64,000 bases of DNA from Miltoncostaea sp963770865 (GTDB lineage Bacteria; Actinomycetota; Thermoleophilia; Miltoncostaeales; Miltoncostaeaceae). Below, piece after piece: positions 15,791 through 25,161 of the stretch. The notes beneath the pieces were generated by a model. It ran no database searches. It was not told where the DNA came from and saw only the letters and a list, made by a program, of their open reading frames with translations. Made by a program: the position numbers and the translations under genes. The stretch covers positions 186,001 to 250,000 of the forward strand of contig CAVYRD010000011.1 of assembly GCA_963770865.1 (NCBI GenBank), in the 5' to 3' direction. Numbering within the stretch: the stretch's first letter is position 1; each line of letters opens with the position of its first letter.

Positions 15791-15820
15791 CGCGGGCCCG
15801 TCCCCCCGGGCGGGCCCGCG
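15791..15820 (+). terminator. pilin terminator
   Basis: A perfect 10-bp stem (CGCGGGCCCG with CGGGCCCGCG) and 10-base loop are followed by GTTCTT, 25 bases after the pilin stop. Confidence 0.75.
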
Positions 15821-15973
15821 GTTCTTCCCCGCAGGACCGCACCACCCCGCACCACCCCTCTTCACTCGACCGCAAGGAAGCGCTCGTGGCCTCGTCGGAA
15901 CGGACTCGAGACCTGATGGACTCCCGGCACGCACTCGACACGGATCGCGTGCCCGGCGCGCGCCCCGCCGCCG

Positions 15974-15979
15974 TAGCGT
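15974..15979 (+). promoter_or_regulatory. -10 hexamer TAGCGT, leaderless start
   Basis: TAGCGT ends 8 bases before the ATG at 15988 and supports that start rather than the in-frame GTG at 15886. Confidence 0.45.
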
Positions 15980-15987
15980 CGCGGGCC

Positions 15988-18521
15988 ATGCGTCGCTCCC
16001 GCCGCCTGGCGTTCGCCCTCTCGGTCTGCCTCCTCGGCGCCCCCGCCCTGGCCCACGCCGACGTGACCACCCCGTCGGACGCCGGCCGCCGCGACGCCGT
16101 CGCCCTTCAAGGCGGACCGCCTCTCGAGCCAGCCCTCGGGCCTGACGCCGAACACCACGGCGTCGCCGGTCCGCTACCCCGAGCAGGCCGTCGTCCTCAC
16201 CTGGGGCGAGGTCCCCAAGGCCGTCGGCTACACGGTCGAGATCTCGGACAACCCCGGCTTCAGCAAGACGATCTGGTCCGACGACGTGACCCAGCCCATC
16301 GCGGTCCCGGAGATCCTGCTGCCCGACGGCGCCTACTGGTGGCGCGTCCGGGCGGTGGACGCCGCAGGCACCCAGGGCGTGTGGAGCGACGTCGCCCGCG
16401 TGGCCAAGACCTGGCCCAACACGATCACCGGCACCCGTGTCGCCGCGACGCCCACGGGCGCGTCGGCGAGCTTCGCGCAGCTGAACCCGTACCTCTTCTG
16501 GAACCCGGTCCCGGGCGCCAAGAGCTACGACGTCCAGGTCTCCCCGGGCGACCAGTTCAACAACGTGGTCTTCACCGGCATCAACGTGCCCGAGCCGTTC
16601 GCCACCCCCGGCGCGGTCGGCGCCCTGCCGGACGACACCTACAACTGGCGCGTCCGGGCCCACGACCCCAACGACAACCTGGGTCCGTGGACCGTCGCGT
16701 CCACGTTCACCAAGGAGTGGGTGCGGACCAACCAGATCGCCCCCGCCGACGGCACGGCGACCGGCAACCTGCTGTTCCGGTGGGATCCGGTCGACGGGGC
16801 CCAGCAGTACGAGATCCAGGTCACCGACGAGCAGAACAACTACGTCGGCACCCACATGAAGATCGACGCGGTCACCTCGACCAACGCCTTCGTGCCGACC
16901 ATCCAGGAGCAGCAGACCACCAGCATGGCCTACGGGGACCACTGGTGGCGCGTGCGCCCGATCATCGACGGCGTCTACGGCAAGTGGACGGCTGCGCCGG
17001 ACCGCAAGGTCACCTGGCAGGCGAACGTCGGCGCCGGCTCCACGGCCACCCTCAGCTCGACCGGCGACACGACCACCGGCCTCATGCCGATCCTGTCCTG
17101 GACCCCCGTCACGGGCGCGAACCTCTACCGGATCGACATCGCCACGGACCCCGGCTTCACCCACATCCTGGAGAGCGAGATCACGCGGAGCACCTCCTGG
17201 GTCTCGCGCGTGCCCCTCCCGGACAACCAGGTCAACACCGGCTACTGGTGGCGCGTCGTGTGGGGCACCGGCTCGCTCGTGGACGACCCGCACTGGGTCC
17301 CGGCCGAGGACCTGGTTGACACGGCCACGTTCCGCAAGCAGACCCAGGTGACGCTCGGCTCGCCGGCCAACGGCGGCGTCGTGTCACGAGTCGCCGCTCC
17401 TGTCGTGGAGCTCGGTCCCCGGCATCGCCAAGTACGACGTCGAGCTCAGCCCCGACGGCCTCTTCCAGGCGGGCACCACGCGCAAGGCCACGATCTTCGG
17501 CCTCGGCGCCGTCCCCGGCTCGATGGCCACCGAGGAGAAGCGCCTGCCCGAGGGCACGTGGAGCTGGCGCGTGCGCGCCGTGGACGGCGGCGACAAGGGG
17601 CAGACCTGGAGCTCGGTCGGCCAGTTCACGCTCGCCTCGACCCGGCCCGCGCAGAAGCTGCCGAACGACGGCGCGACCGTCGTCTACTCGCCGCTCATCA
17701 CGTGGTCCCCGGTCTCCGGCGCCTGCTCCTACGACGTGCAGGTGGCCCGCGACCCGAGCTTCGGCACGGACGCGGACTCCAACATCCTCAACACCGCGCA
17801 GACCGCCCTGGTGCCGCCGAAGACCAAGATCACGACGCCGGGCCTGCACTACTGGCGCGTGCGGGCGGACTACTGCGGCGAGGTGAAGGGCCAGTGGTCG
17901 CCGACGCGGAGCTTCCGCAGCGTCTTCCCGCCGGACTTCAACCTGAACTCGGTCCCGTCCCGGGTGGACTACCGCACGACCATCGTGGTCGGCGGCCAGC
18001 TCAAGAACAACGGCGCCGGCGTCTCCAAGGCGCGCGTGTACCTCGAGCGCCGCCTCTACCCGAGCGACACCTTCCGGCCCGCGGGCCTGATCCGCACGGG
18101 CCCGGGCGGGCGCTTCCGCTTCGCCCTCAAGATGAGCCGCTCGGCGGACTACCGCCTGGTGTGGAACGCGGAGGCGACCCACCCGGAGGGCGTCGCGTCC
18201 TTCGGCATCGACGTCACCCCGCGCGTCACCTTCCGCCTGGCCTCGAGCCGCGTCGTCCGCAAGTCGGGCCTCCTGGTCAAGGGCAGCATCTACCCGAAGC
18301 GCCCGGCCGTGATCCAGCTGAAGACCTCGGACGGCTGGCAGACCGTGCGCAAGCTCACGCCGGCGCGCGACCGCTTCGCGGTCTCCGTGTCGACGGGCCG
18401 CTTCGACCCGGGCACGCACCGCCTGCGCCTCTGGGTGCCGCGCGACTCGCAGCGCCGCTTCGCCAACGTCGCGAGCCGCCAGCGCGGCGTGCTCGTCTAC
18501 GACAAGTTCGTGATCCGCTGA
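15988..18521 (+). CDS. large secreted fibronectin-III-like repeat protein, two frameshifts
   Basis: Repaired, this is about 843 residues. It has a Sec signal peptide (LAFALSVCLLGAPALAHA), then at least six fibronectin-type repeats, each ending in a (Y/W)WRVR core: PDGAYWWRVRAVD, DDTYNWRVRAHD, GDHWWRVRP, TGYWWRVVW, GTWSWRVRAVD and LHYWRVRAD. A beta-rich C-terminal domain follows. Two single-base insertions break it, near 16083 (after TTPSDA) and near 17386 (before ESPLLSW); both are repaired by removing one base. The TGA overlaps the pilD ATG, so it belongs to the pilus operon. It is probably a surface or pilus-associated adhesin; that role is inferred from position. Confidence 0.75.
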
Positions 18522-19291
18522 TGCTGCTCGGCGCCCCCACCGCCTACTGGGCGATCGTCGCCGGGATGGTCGGCCTCGCGTTCGGCTCGTTCGCCACCGT
18601 CGTGGCGTCGCGCTGGCCGGCGGGCGGCTCCCTGGTGAGCCCCCGCTCGCACTGCACGAGCTGCGCGCGCACGCTGTCGCCGCTCGAGATGGTGCCGGTC
18701 CTGTCCTGGGCCGCCCTGCGCGGGCGCTGCCGCACCTGCGGCGCGTCGGTGTCGTGGCGCTACCCGGCCATCGAGCTCGCCAGCGGCCTGCTCGCGGCGG
18801 GCGCCATCGTCGGCTTCGGCCCGACGTGGGAGGGCCTGTCGGCCGCGGTCCTGGGCGTCGCCCTGGTCCCGGTGGTCGTCATCGACCTCGAGCACCGCCT
18901 GATCCCCGACATCATCGTCCTGCCGGCGGCCGCGCTCTGCCTGGCCGCGGCCATCGCCGCGGACCCCCGCGACTGGTGGGTGTCGGTGGCGGCCGCCCTC
19001 GGCGCCGCCGGGTTCCTCTTCCTGCTGTGGATCGTCCACCCCGGCGGCATGGGGCTGGGCGACGTCAAGCTGGCGCTGCTGCTCGGCGCCGTGCTCGGGG
19101 CGTCGGTCATCCCGGCGCTCCTCGTGGCCTTCGCCGGGGGCGCCGCCCTCGGGGTGGTGCTGCTCGCCCGCTTCGGGGCGCGCGCCCGCAAGATGGCCGT
19201 CCCGTTCGGCCCCTTCCTCGCCGCCGGCGCGCTCGCCGGCCTCTGGTTCGGCCCCTCGATGATCGACTGGTACGCCGGGACCCTCGGCTGA
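18521..19291 (+). CDS. pilD: prepilin peptidase/N-methyltransferase
   Basis: This 256-residue inner-membrane aspartic protease cleaves and N-methylates type IV prepilins. The N-terminal FGSF segment is followed by the zinc-type double CxxC (CTSCARTLS, then CRTCGASVSWRYP). The catalytic Asp pair is in VVIDLEHRLIPD and GMGLGDVKLALLLG. About seven membrane segments are visible. It is coupled to the preceding gene by an ATGA overlap and is expected to act on the pilin at 15.3 kb. Confidence 0.95.
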   Translation: MLLGAPTAYWAIVAGMVGLAFGSFATVVASRWPAGGSLVSPRSHCTSCARTLSPLEMVPVLSWAALRGRCRTCGASVSWRYPAIELASGLLAAGAIVGFGPTWEGLSAAVLGVALVPVVVIDLEHRLIPDIIVLPAAALCLAAAIAADPRDWWVSVAAALGAAGFLFLLWIVHPGGMGLGDVKLALLLGAVLGASVIPALLVAFAGGAALGVVLLARFGARARKMAVPFGPFLAAGALAGLWFGPSMIDWYAGTLG

Positions 19292-19331
19292 CCGCGCTGT
19301 TCGCCTCCCTGCCCTCCCCGACACGGACGTC

Positions 19332-20411
19332 ATGACCATGAGCACCGTCGTAGCACTCGACATCGGCTCCAGCTCCATCGCGGGCGTCGAGCTGAAGACC
19401 GCCCGCGAGCGGGTCACGCTCGCCAAGGCGGCGGTCGAGCCCCTCCCCCCGGGGCTCGTCCACGACGGCGAGATCGTGCGCCCCGACGAGCTCGCCGCGG
19501 AGATCAAGCGCTTCTGGCGCACCGCCCGCTTCTCGGGCAAGCGCGTCCGGCTGGGCGTGGCCAACCAGCGCGTGGTGGTCCGCACCATCGAGCTGCCGAT
19601 GCTCGACGACGAGCGCGAGCGCCGCGCCGCCGTCGAGTTCGAGGCCGCCGAGCAGATCCCGATCCCGCCCGACCAGACGGTGGTCGACTCGCAGCCGGTG
19701 CTGCGGTTCGCCAACGAGGCCGGCGACCGCGAGCGCCACGTGGTGGTCGCGGCCCACCGGGACATGGTCGAGGGCCTGGTCTCCATGGTCCGCCACGCCG
19801 GCCTGCAGCCGACGGGCATCGACCTCGAGGCCTTCGCGATCCTGCGGGCGCTGCTGCCGCCGCCGCTGGTCATCGACGAGGGCTCCGAGGACACGCCTGC
19901 CGTGGCGGTCTGCCACGTCGGGGCGGAGGTGACCAACATGATCGTCTCGGTCGACCGGCGCTGCCACTTCACGCGCCTGGTCGGGTTCGGCGGCAGCCAC
20001 CTCACGCAGGCCGTCGCCGAGCGGACCGGCCTGCCGGCCGAGGAGGCCGAGGCGGTCAAGACCGCCTGCGGCCTGCTCGGCGACCCGCTCGACGGCTGGG
20101 ACGCGGACATGGTCGCGGAGGTGCGCCACGCGCTCGCGCTCGGCACCCGCCCGCTGGTCCGCGAGATCAGCCGCTCGCTCGAGTACTACCGCTCGCAGTC
20201 CTTCGCGCGGCCCATCGGCAGGCTGGTGATCTCGGGCGGGACCGCGCTCTGCGCGGGCATCGACCGCTACCTCCAGCAGGGCCTGGGGATCCCGGTCGTG
20301 ATCGGGGACCCGCGCGCCCAGCTGGACGACGCCGGCGGCCTGTCGCCGGAGCTGGCCGCCCGCGCGGCCGTCGCCCTCGGCCTGGCGCTCGACGCGCCGG
20401 AGCGGTCATGA
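19332..20411 (+). CDS. pilM: type IV pilus assembly ATPase-like protein PilM
   Basis: This 359-residue cytoplasmic actin-fold protein joins the pilus inner-membrane platform through PilN. The phosphate-1 motif is VVALDIGSSSIAGVEL. The family pattern GVANQRVVVRTIELP, the EFEAAEQIPIP hinge and the late ISGGTALCAGIDRYL adenosine motif are all present. The ATG at 19332 is used; a second ATG two codons on is possible. It overlaps pilN by ATGA. Confidence 0.92.
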   Translation: MTMSTVVALDIGSSSIAGVELKTARERVTLAKAAVEPLPPGLVHDGEIVRPDELAAEIKRFWRTARFSGKRVRLGVANQRVVVRTIELPMLDDERERRAAVEFEAAEQIPIPPDQTVVDSQPVLRFANEAGDRERHVVVAAHRDMVEGLVSMVRHAGLQPTGIDLEAFAILRALLPPPLVIDEGSEDTPAVAVCHVGAEVTNMIVSVDRRCHFTRLVGFGGSHLTQAVAERTGLPAEEAEAVKTACGLLGDPLDGWDADMVAEVRHALALGTRPLVREISRSLEYYRSQSFARPIGRLVISGGTALCAGIDRYLQQGLGIPVVIGDPRAQLDDAGGLSPELAARAAVALGLALDAPERS

Positions 20412-21085
20412 GGGCGGTCAACCTCCTCCCGCAGACCCAGCGGCGCACGCCGGGGGTCAAGGGCGCCAAGCGGCCGATGGCCGTCGCCGGCGCCGTCCTG
20501 GTGCTCGGCGGCATGGGCTACTGGGGCTACTCGATCCACTCCGAGGCCGGTCAGGTCAAGGACCAGGTCGCGACGGCGTCCGCCGAGCGCGACGGCCTGC
20601 GCGACCAGCTGGGCGCCTTCCAGGCCGCCCAGGCCCGGGTGTCCGAGCAGGCGGTGCGCCGCGGCGCGATCGTCGGCCTGGCGGAGGGCCGCATCAACTG
20701 GGAGCGGCTGGTCCGCGACATCTCTGCGGTCATGCCCCACCAGGTGTGGCTCACCAACCTGAAGGGCGCGACGGAGGCGTCGACGACGCCGACCGCCACG
20801 ACAACCACGGCCCCGAACGTCAACAACGCGGTGGTCCCGCAGGGCGTCCACCTCGACGGCTTCGCGTACACGCAGGACCAGGTGGCCCTGCTGATGTCCC
20901 GCGTCGCCACCGTGTCGGGCCTCGGCGAGCCGCGCCTCGCCACGTCCGAGGTCCAGGACAAGGGCGACCGCACGGTCATCCACTTCGTCCTGGACATCCC
21001 CATCGACCAGCGCGCGCAGGACCGGCCGACCCTCACCCCGGTGAGCGGCACGCCGGCGGCCGCAACCACCGGAGTGACGCCATGA
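20408..21085 (+). CDS. pilN: type IV pilus assembly protein PilN
   Basis: This 225-residue bitopic membrane protein begins with the PilM-binding motif AVNLLPQ, then has one membrane helix (~24-42), a coiled-coil (~45-90) and a ferredoxin-like periplasmic-type domain (VMPHQVWLTNLKG, LDGFAYTQDQVALLMSRV). A Thr/Ala/Pro-rich insert splits the domain at ~118-130. It forms the PilM-N-O-P alignment complex. It overlaps pilO by ATGA. Confidence 0.9.
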   Translation: MRAVNLLPQTQRRTPGVKGAKRPMAVAGAVLVLGGMGYWGYSIHSEAGQVKDQVATASAERDGLRDQLGAFQAAQARVSEQAVRRGAIVGLAEGRINWERLVRDISAVMPHQVWLTNLKGATEASTTPTATTTTAPNVNNAVVPQGVHLDGFAYTQDQVALLMSRVATVSGLGEPRLATSEVQDKGDRTVIHFVLDIPIDQRAQDRPTLTPVSGTPAAATTGVTP

Positions 21086-21778
21086 AGGTCAGCAAGCGCG
21101 ACCTGATCCTGATCGCCGTGCTCGGTGCGGTCGCGATCGTCGGCGGCTTCTACTGGTTCGCCGTGAAGCCCGCCAAGGCCGACCTCAGCGCCCAGCGCAC
21201 CCAGCTCTCCCAGATCCAGTCCGAGACCGGCGACCTGCGCGACACCCTGTCGCGCCTGCAGGCCGGCACGACCAGCGCGGCCAAGCTCTCGAGCGACCGC
21301 CTGCGGCTGTCCAAGGCGCTGCCGGAGTCCGTCGAGACCCCGGGCATCGTGGTGCAGCTGCAGCGGCTGGCCGACCGGTCCAACGTCGAGCTGACCTCGA
21401 TCAAGACCAACAGCTTCAGCGACTACGGCGCCATCCGCGGCACCGAGTTCGAGGTGCGGGTCACGGGCCGGTTCTTCGACACGGACGACTTCCTGTACCG
21501 CCTGCACCGCCAGGTCGCGGTGGACTCGAAGGACCGTCCGATCGTGGGCGGCCGCCTGTTCGCCACCACCTCGGTGGACCTCACCCTCGACCAGAGCGAC
21601 GCCGGCACCACGGGCCCGCTGAAGGACGACGACATCGTGGTCGCCACGATCAAGGTCGTCGCCTTCTCCAGCGTCCCCGGCGGCAGCGCCAGCGCCGCCG
21701 ACCACGGCGCCGACGACGGCCGTCGCCGCGCCGACCACCACCACGTCCACCGCGACGCCCTCCGGAGGTTCCCAGTGA
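21082..21778 (+). CDS. pilO: type IV pilus assembly protein PilO, frameshift near the 3' end
   Basis: This bitopic protein has a membrane helix (~10-26), a coiled-coil (~28-65) and a ferredoxin-like domain (GIVVQLQRLADRSNVELTSI, FEVRVTGRFFDTDDFLYRLHRQV). As given, the frame runs without a stop into the next gene. Removing one base near 21702 (GACCACGG to GACACGG) yields a typical Thr/Ala/Pro tail ending PSGGSQ. Its TGA then overlaps the next GTG. The shift is therefore probably a base-insertion error, since the overlap arrangement matches the rest of the operon. Confidence 0.88.
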
Positions 21779-22500
21779 AGCGCCGCCACCTCGTGCCGGC
21801 CGCCGCCGTGGCGGCCACGGCCCTCCTGCTCGCCGGCTGCGGCGGCGGGGGCGGCGGCTCGTCCGCGCAGGGCGACACCGCGTCCGCGGACACGTCGCTC
21901 CCGGTCTCCTCGGGCGTCGGGGCCGACCAGTCGGCCACCCAGGCGATCGCCGCGCTCGGCACCCCGGGCTCGGTCGACTCCGCCGCCGTCGGGCAGACGC
22001 TCGCCGGCTACGACAGCTTCGGCGCGCCGCACGACGCCTTCGACCAGCAGGTGAAGGACAGCGCCGGCTCGGGCTCCGAGGCCGGCACGGGCGCCACCAT
22101 CCCGGCCGACACCCCGATCAACACCGACCCGCTGGTCGCGGTGCCGGGCGACACGACCACGACCACCGGCGGCACGGGCACCGACGGCACGGGCACCACG
22201 GGCGGCACCACCGACCCGAGCGCCGGCGCGCCGGTCCAGAACCCGCGGGCGCTGGAGGCCGACTTCGACATCTCCGGCGAGCCGGTCGTGGCCCGCGAGG
22301 GCGACGCCATCCCGCCGGACACCCAGCAGTTCGTGGTGGACGTGATCGGGGCGACCGAGGTCACCCTAAAGCTGAGCGGCGGGCTCCTGCCGGACGGCAG
22401 CGACACGGTCACGCTGAAGGAGGGCGAGTCGATCACCCTCTACAACGCGACCGCCAAGCGCAGCTACCGCATCAAGCTCGTGGACGTCCGGGCCGTCTAG
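21775..22500 (+). CDS. lipoprotein in the PilP position
   Basis: This 241-residue protein has a lipoprotein signal: basic N-terminus (MKRRHLVPAAAVAATALLLAGC) with lipobox LAGC. A low-complexity Gly/Ser then Thr/Gly linker follows, and a C-terminal beta-rich domain of ~70 residues (QQFVVDVIGATEVTLKLSGGLLPDG, KEGESITLYNATAKRSYRIKL). PilP, the lipoprotein that binds PilN/PilO in diderm bacteria, occupies this place. Sequence similarity is not evident, so the assignment is positional. The GTG follows GGAGG. Confidence 0.7.
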   Translation: MKRRHLVPAAAVAATALLLAGCGGGGGGSSAQGDTASADTSLPVSSGVGADQSATQAIAALGTPGSVDSAAVGQTLAGYDSFGAPHDAFDQQVKDSAGSGSEAGTGATIPADTPINTDPLVAVPGDTTTTTGGTGTDGTGTTGGTTDPSAGAPVQNPRALEADFDISGEPVVAREGDAIPPDTQQFVVDVIGATEVTLKLSGGLLPDGSDTVTLKEGESITLYNATAKRSYRIKLVDVRAV

Positions 22501-22510
22501 GCCCACCCGT

Positions 22511-22553
22511 GGCCGGGGGGTGCGGGGCGCCGGTGAGCGTCCCGTCCCCGGCC
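22511..22553 (+). terminator. nested hairpin after pilus operon
   Basis: The outer arms GGCCGGGG (22511-22518) and CCCCGGCC (22546-22553) enclose an inner GGGGCG/CGTCCC stem. It lies 11 bases after the lipoprotein stop. A second perfect 9-bp hairpin follows. Confidence 0.55.
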
Positions 22554-22558
22554 CGACC

Positions 22559-22590
22559 CCTCGGCCGGCCTGAGCGGTCAGCGGCCGAGG
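22559..22590. terminator. 9-bp hairpin at the convergent gene end
   Basis: The arms CCTCGGCCG (22559-22567) and CGGCCGAGG (22582-22590) enclose the stop codon of the convergent mechanosensitive-channel gene. It probably serves as a bidirectional terminator. Confidence 0.5.
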
Positions 22591-23402
22591 TCGATGCCGT
22601 GCAGCGGGGGCGCCTCCAGGGCGTCCCCCGCGCGCGCGGCCACGGCGTCGGCGAGCCAGCCGACCGCGTCCTCGCGGGCGGCATCGACGTCGACGATCGC
22701 GATCACCCGCGTGGCGCCCTTGGGCGCGTCCCGGCGCACCACCCGGGGCTCTGAGGCCCAGGGCCCCCCGGCCCCGACGGTCCCGGCGCCCAGCTCGTGG
22801 AGGGCGTCCGCGACGGCGTCCGGGTCGCGGGTGATGAACTCGAGCCGGTGGCGCCGCTGGCCGTCGGGCATCAGGCGCACGGCGGTGATCTGGCCGTTGG
22901 GCACGATCATCCGCTCCCCGGCGGGGCCCATGAGCACGGTGGTGCGCAGGCCGAGGGTCCGGACCACCCCGGTGTAGCCGGTCGGCTCCAGCCGCACGGT
23001 GTCGCCGACCCCGTACTGGTCCTCGAAGAGGATGAAGAAGCCGGCGATGACGTCGACGAGGAAGCGCTGCGACGCGAAGCCGGCGATGACCACGACCAGG
23101 GCGCCGCCGCTGACCGCCGCAACGCCGCCGCCGCCGGCCAGCGCGAAGGCGATCGCGATGAGGGCGGCCAGCAGCACGACGTAGCGCAGGCTGGTGGCGA
23201 GGGCCGAGACGGCCGTCTGGCGCTGGCGGGCGCGCGGGCCGGCGGCCGCGCGCGAGCGCGCGAGAAGCCGCGGCACCAGCCAGCCGATGGCCCAGAGCAG
23301 GACCATCGTGCCCACCAGGATGATGCCGACCAGCGTGAGGCGGGCCGCCCATCCCGGCAGGCCGAAGATCTCGGCGGGGGACACGGGCACGGCGGCGATC
23401 AT
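22578..23402 (-). CDS. MscS-family mechanosensitive channel
   Basis: This 274-residue protein has three membrane helices. The pore-lining helix is followed by the conserved beta-domain: GFASQRFLVDVIAGFFILFEDQYGVGD, then the VVRTLGLRTTVLMGPAGERMIVPNG signature. A small alpha/beta C-terminal domain follows. It opens on membrane tension to relieve osmotic shock. The ATG overlaps the TGA of the upstream gene (ATGA), making a two-gene operon. Confidence 0.92.
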   Translation of the reverse strand: MIAAVPVSPAEIFGLPGWAARLTLVGIILVGTMVLLWAIGWLVPRLLARSRAAAGPRARQRQTAVSALATSLRYVVLLAALIAIAFALAGGGGVAAVSGGALVVVIAGFASQRFLVDVIAGFFILFEDQYGVGDTVRLEPTGYTGVVRTLGLRTTVLMGPAGERMIVPNGQITAVRLMPDGQRRHRLEFITRDPDAVADALHELGAGTVGAGGPWASEPRVVRRDAPKGATRVIAIVDVDAAREDAVGWLADAVAARAGDALEAPPLHGIDLGR

Positions 23403-23869
23403 GAGCCCGCCCGCGGCGGAGGGTCCTCGTCGCGAACCGTGAACGCCTGGACGCCCACGATCGCGAACACGCGCATCCCCGGCATCTCCCACAGGTGCCC
23501 GTCGTCCGGGCCGAGGCGCCGCACCGACACGGCCCCGCCGGCCAGCGCGGCGTCGATCAGGGCGGCCTGCTCGCCGTCGAGGCGCGCGCGCAGCTCGGCG
23601 AGCTGGAGCATGGCGGCGTCGCGCTCGGCGGCGGTCATCGCGGCGGCGGCGGCCGGGGCGGGGAAGGAGGCGCCGCGGCCGCGCCAGCGCCCGAGGCGGG
23701 CGCGCAGGGCGGGGTCGTCGGCCGGGCGGGGCGCGGCGGCCCGCGGGGCGGCGCCGGGCCCCTGGGCGCCCGACGGCGCCACGCCCTCGCCGCCGCCGCG
23801 CAGGCCCCGCAGCGCTCTGGCCGCGGCGAGCCCCCGCCGGATGCCGCGGAACCGCTCCAGGATGGCCAT
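23399..23869 (-). CDS. hypothetical protein upstream of mscS
   Basis: This 156-residue protein has no membrane segment. The N-terminus is basic and helical (AILERFRGIRRGLAAARALRG), then a Gly/Pro/Ala-rich linker leads to a helical stretch (MTAAERDAAMLQLAELRARLDGEQAALIDAAL). It ends with a short beta-rich section (RLGPDDGHLWEMPGMRVFAIVG). I do not recognise the family. Overlap with mscS suggests a partner or accessory role, but this is only inferred. Confidence 0.6.
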   Translation of the reverse strand: MAILERFRGIRRGLAAARALRGLRGGGEGVAPSGAQGPGAAPRAAAPRPADDPALRARLGRWRGRGASFPAPAAAAAMTAAERDAAMLQLAELRARLDGEQAALIDAALAGGAVSVRRLGPDDGHLWEMPGMRVFAIVGVQAFTVRDEDPPPRAGS

Positions 23870-23887
23870 CGTGGAAGACTGCCAGGT

Positions 23888-25141
23888 ATGCCAGACGTCG
23901 ATGTCTTCGGGGGCGTCCGCCACTTCCGCCATCGGCGCGAGGGCGAGGAGCAGAAGTTGACGACGCTCGAGCTGTTCTTCGACCTGGTCTTCGTCTTCGC
24001 GATCACCCAGCTCTCGCACACGCTGCTGCAGCACCTGACCCTCACGAACGCGGCGAAGACGCTGTTCCTGCTGCTGGTCGTCTGGTGGGGCTGGTCGTAC
24101 ACGACCTGGATGACCAACTTCATGGACCCGGAGTCGACGCCGGTCCGTGTCGCCCTGATGGCGGCGATGCTCGCGAGCCTGCTGATGGCGATCGCCATCC
24201 CGGGCGCCTTCGATGACCGCTCGGCGCTCTTCGCGATCGCCTACGTCGCGCTGCAGGTGGGCCGTAACGCGTTCGTCGTCGCGGTGGCGCCGCCCGGCTC
24301 GGCGATCCGCAACAACTTCGCTTGCATCCTGGTCTGGTCGATCGTGAGCGGCGTCGTCTACGTGGTGGGCGGGTTCCTCTCGGGCGGCGCGCTCGTGACC
24401 GTCTGGATCGTCGCCCTGGCGATCGACTTCGCCGGCCCGGTCCTCCTCTACCGCGTGCCCGGCCTGCCCCGGGTCACGACCACCGACTGGACCATCGACA
24501 CCGGCCACTTCGCGGAGCGCTTCCAGCTGTTCGTGATCATCGCCCTCGGCGAGTCGATCGTCGTCACCGGCGCGACGGCGTCGGACCTGGAGATCGATCT
24601 CGCGCGCGGCGCGGCGATCGCCGTGGCATTCGTCGGCAGCGCGGCCCTCTGGTGGCTCTACTTCTCCTACGTGGCCGACATCGCCACCCGCCGCCTCACC
24701 GCGTCCGAGGACCGCGGGCGCCTGGCGCGCGACGCCTACACCTACCTCCACCTGCCGATCGTCGCGGGCATCATCGTCGCCGCGGTGGGCGACGAGATCG
24801 TGATCGCCCACCCGGGCGCGATGCTGGAGGGGCCTGAGCTCGTCGCGCTGGCGGCGGGGCCGATCCTCTACCTCGCCGGCCACCTGCTCTTCCGCCTGCG
24901 CATGGCCGGGTCGATGAGCGGCAAGCGCGCGGCGGCGGCCGCGGCGATCGCGGGCTGCGGGGTCCTCGGCCTGGCGCTGCCCGCGCTGGCGGTGGGGGCG
25001 CTGATGGCGGGCGTCCTGGTCGCGCTGATCGTCGCCGAGACGGCCGCCGCCCACCGGCGCCGGGCCCGCGGCCTGCCGAGCCCGATCGAGCGGCTGGAGC
25101 AGATGACCGCGCGCGAGGCGGCCCGCGAAACCGGCACTTAG
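23888..25141 (+). CDS. low temperature requirement protein A (LtrA) family
   Basis: This 417-residue polytopic membrane protein has ~10-12 helices. The N-terminal family signature KLTTLELFFDLVFVFAITQLS is followed by WGWSYTTWMTNFMDPES and, later, RFQLFVIIALGESIVVTGA. The molecular function of the family is unknown despite its name. The ATG has no ribosome binding site. An AAGACT sequence ends 7 bases upstream, consistent with a leaderless start. It is divergent from the mscS pair. Confidence 0.88.
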   Translation: MPDVDVFGGVRHFRHRREGEEQKLTTLELFFDLVFVFAITQLSHTLLQHLTLTNAAKTLFLLLVVWWGWSYTTWMTNFMDPESTPVRVALMAAMLASLLMAIAIPGAFDDRSALFAIAYVALQVGRNAFVVAVAPPGSAIRNNFACILVWSIVSGVVYVVGGFLSGGALVTVWIVALAIDFAGPVLLYRVPGLPRVTTTDWTIDTGHFAERFQLFVIIALGESIVVTGATASDLEIDLARGAAIAVAFVGSAALWWLYFSYVADIATRRLTASEDRGRLARDAYTYLHLPIVAGIIVAAVGDEIVIAHPGAMLEGPELVALAAGPILYLAGHLLFRLRMAGSMSGKRAAAAAAIAGCGVLGLALPALAVGALMAGVLVALIVAETAAAHRRRARGLPSPIERLEQMTAREAARETGT

Positions 25142-25147
25142 CTCCAT

Positions 25148-25153
25148 TAGACT
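25148..25153 (+). promoter_or_regulatory. -10 hexamer TAGACT, leaderless aroC operon
   Basis: TAGACT ends 8 bases before the aroC GTG. This is the apparent promoter of the shikimate operon and lies in a 20-base gap. Confidence 0.5.
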
Positions 25154-25161
25154 CCCCCGTC

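Noticed and set aside
15886..15987. Earlier GTG start for the fibronectin-repeat protein
   Set aside because: It would place 34 charged residues before the signal peptide. The ATG at 15988 has the signal peptide at once and a -10 hexamer 8 bases upstream.
20746..22500. PilO-lipoprotein fusion protein
   Set aside because: The continuous frame has an improbable His/Arg-rich junction. Removing one base restores a Thr/Pro tail, a stop and a GTG with ribosome binding site and lipoprotein signal.
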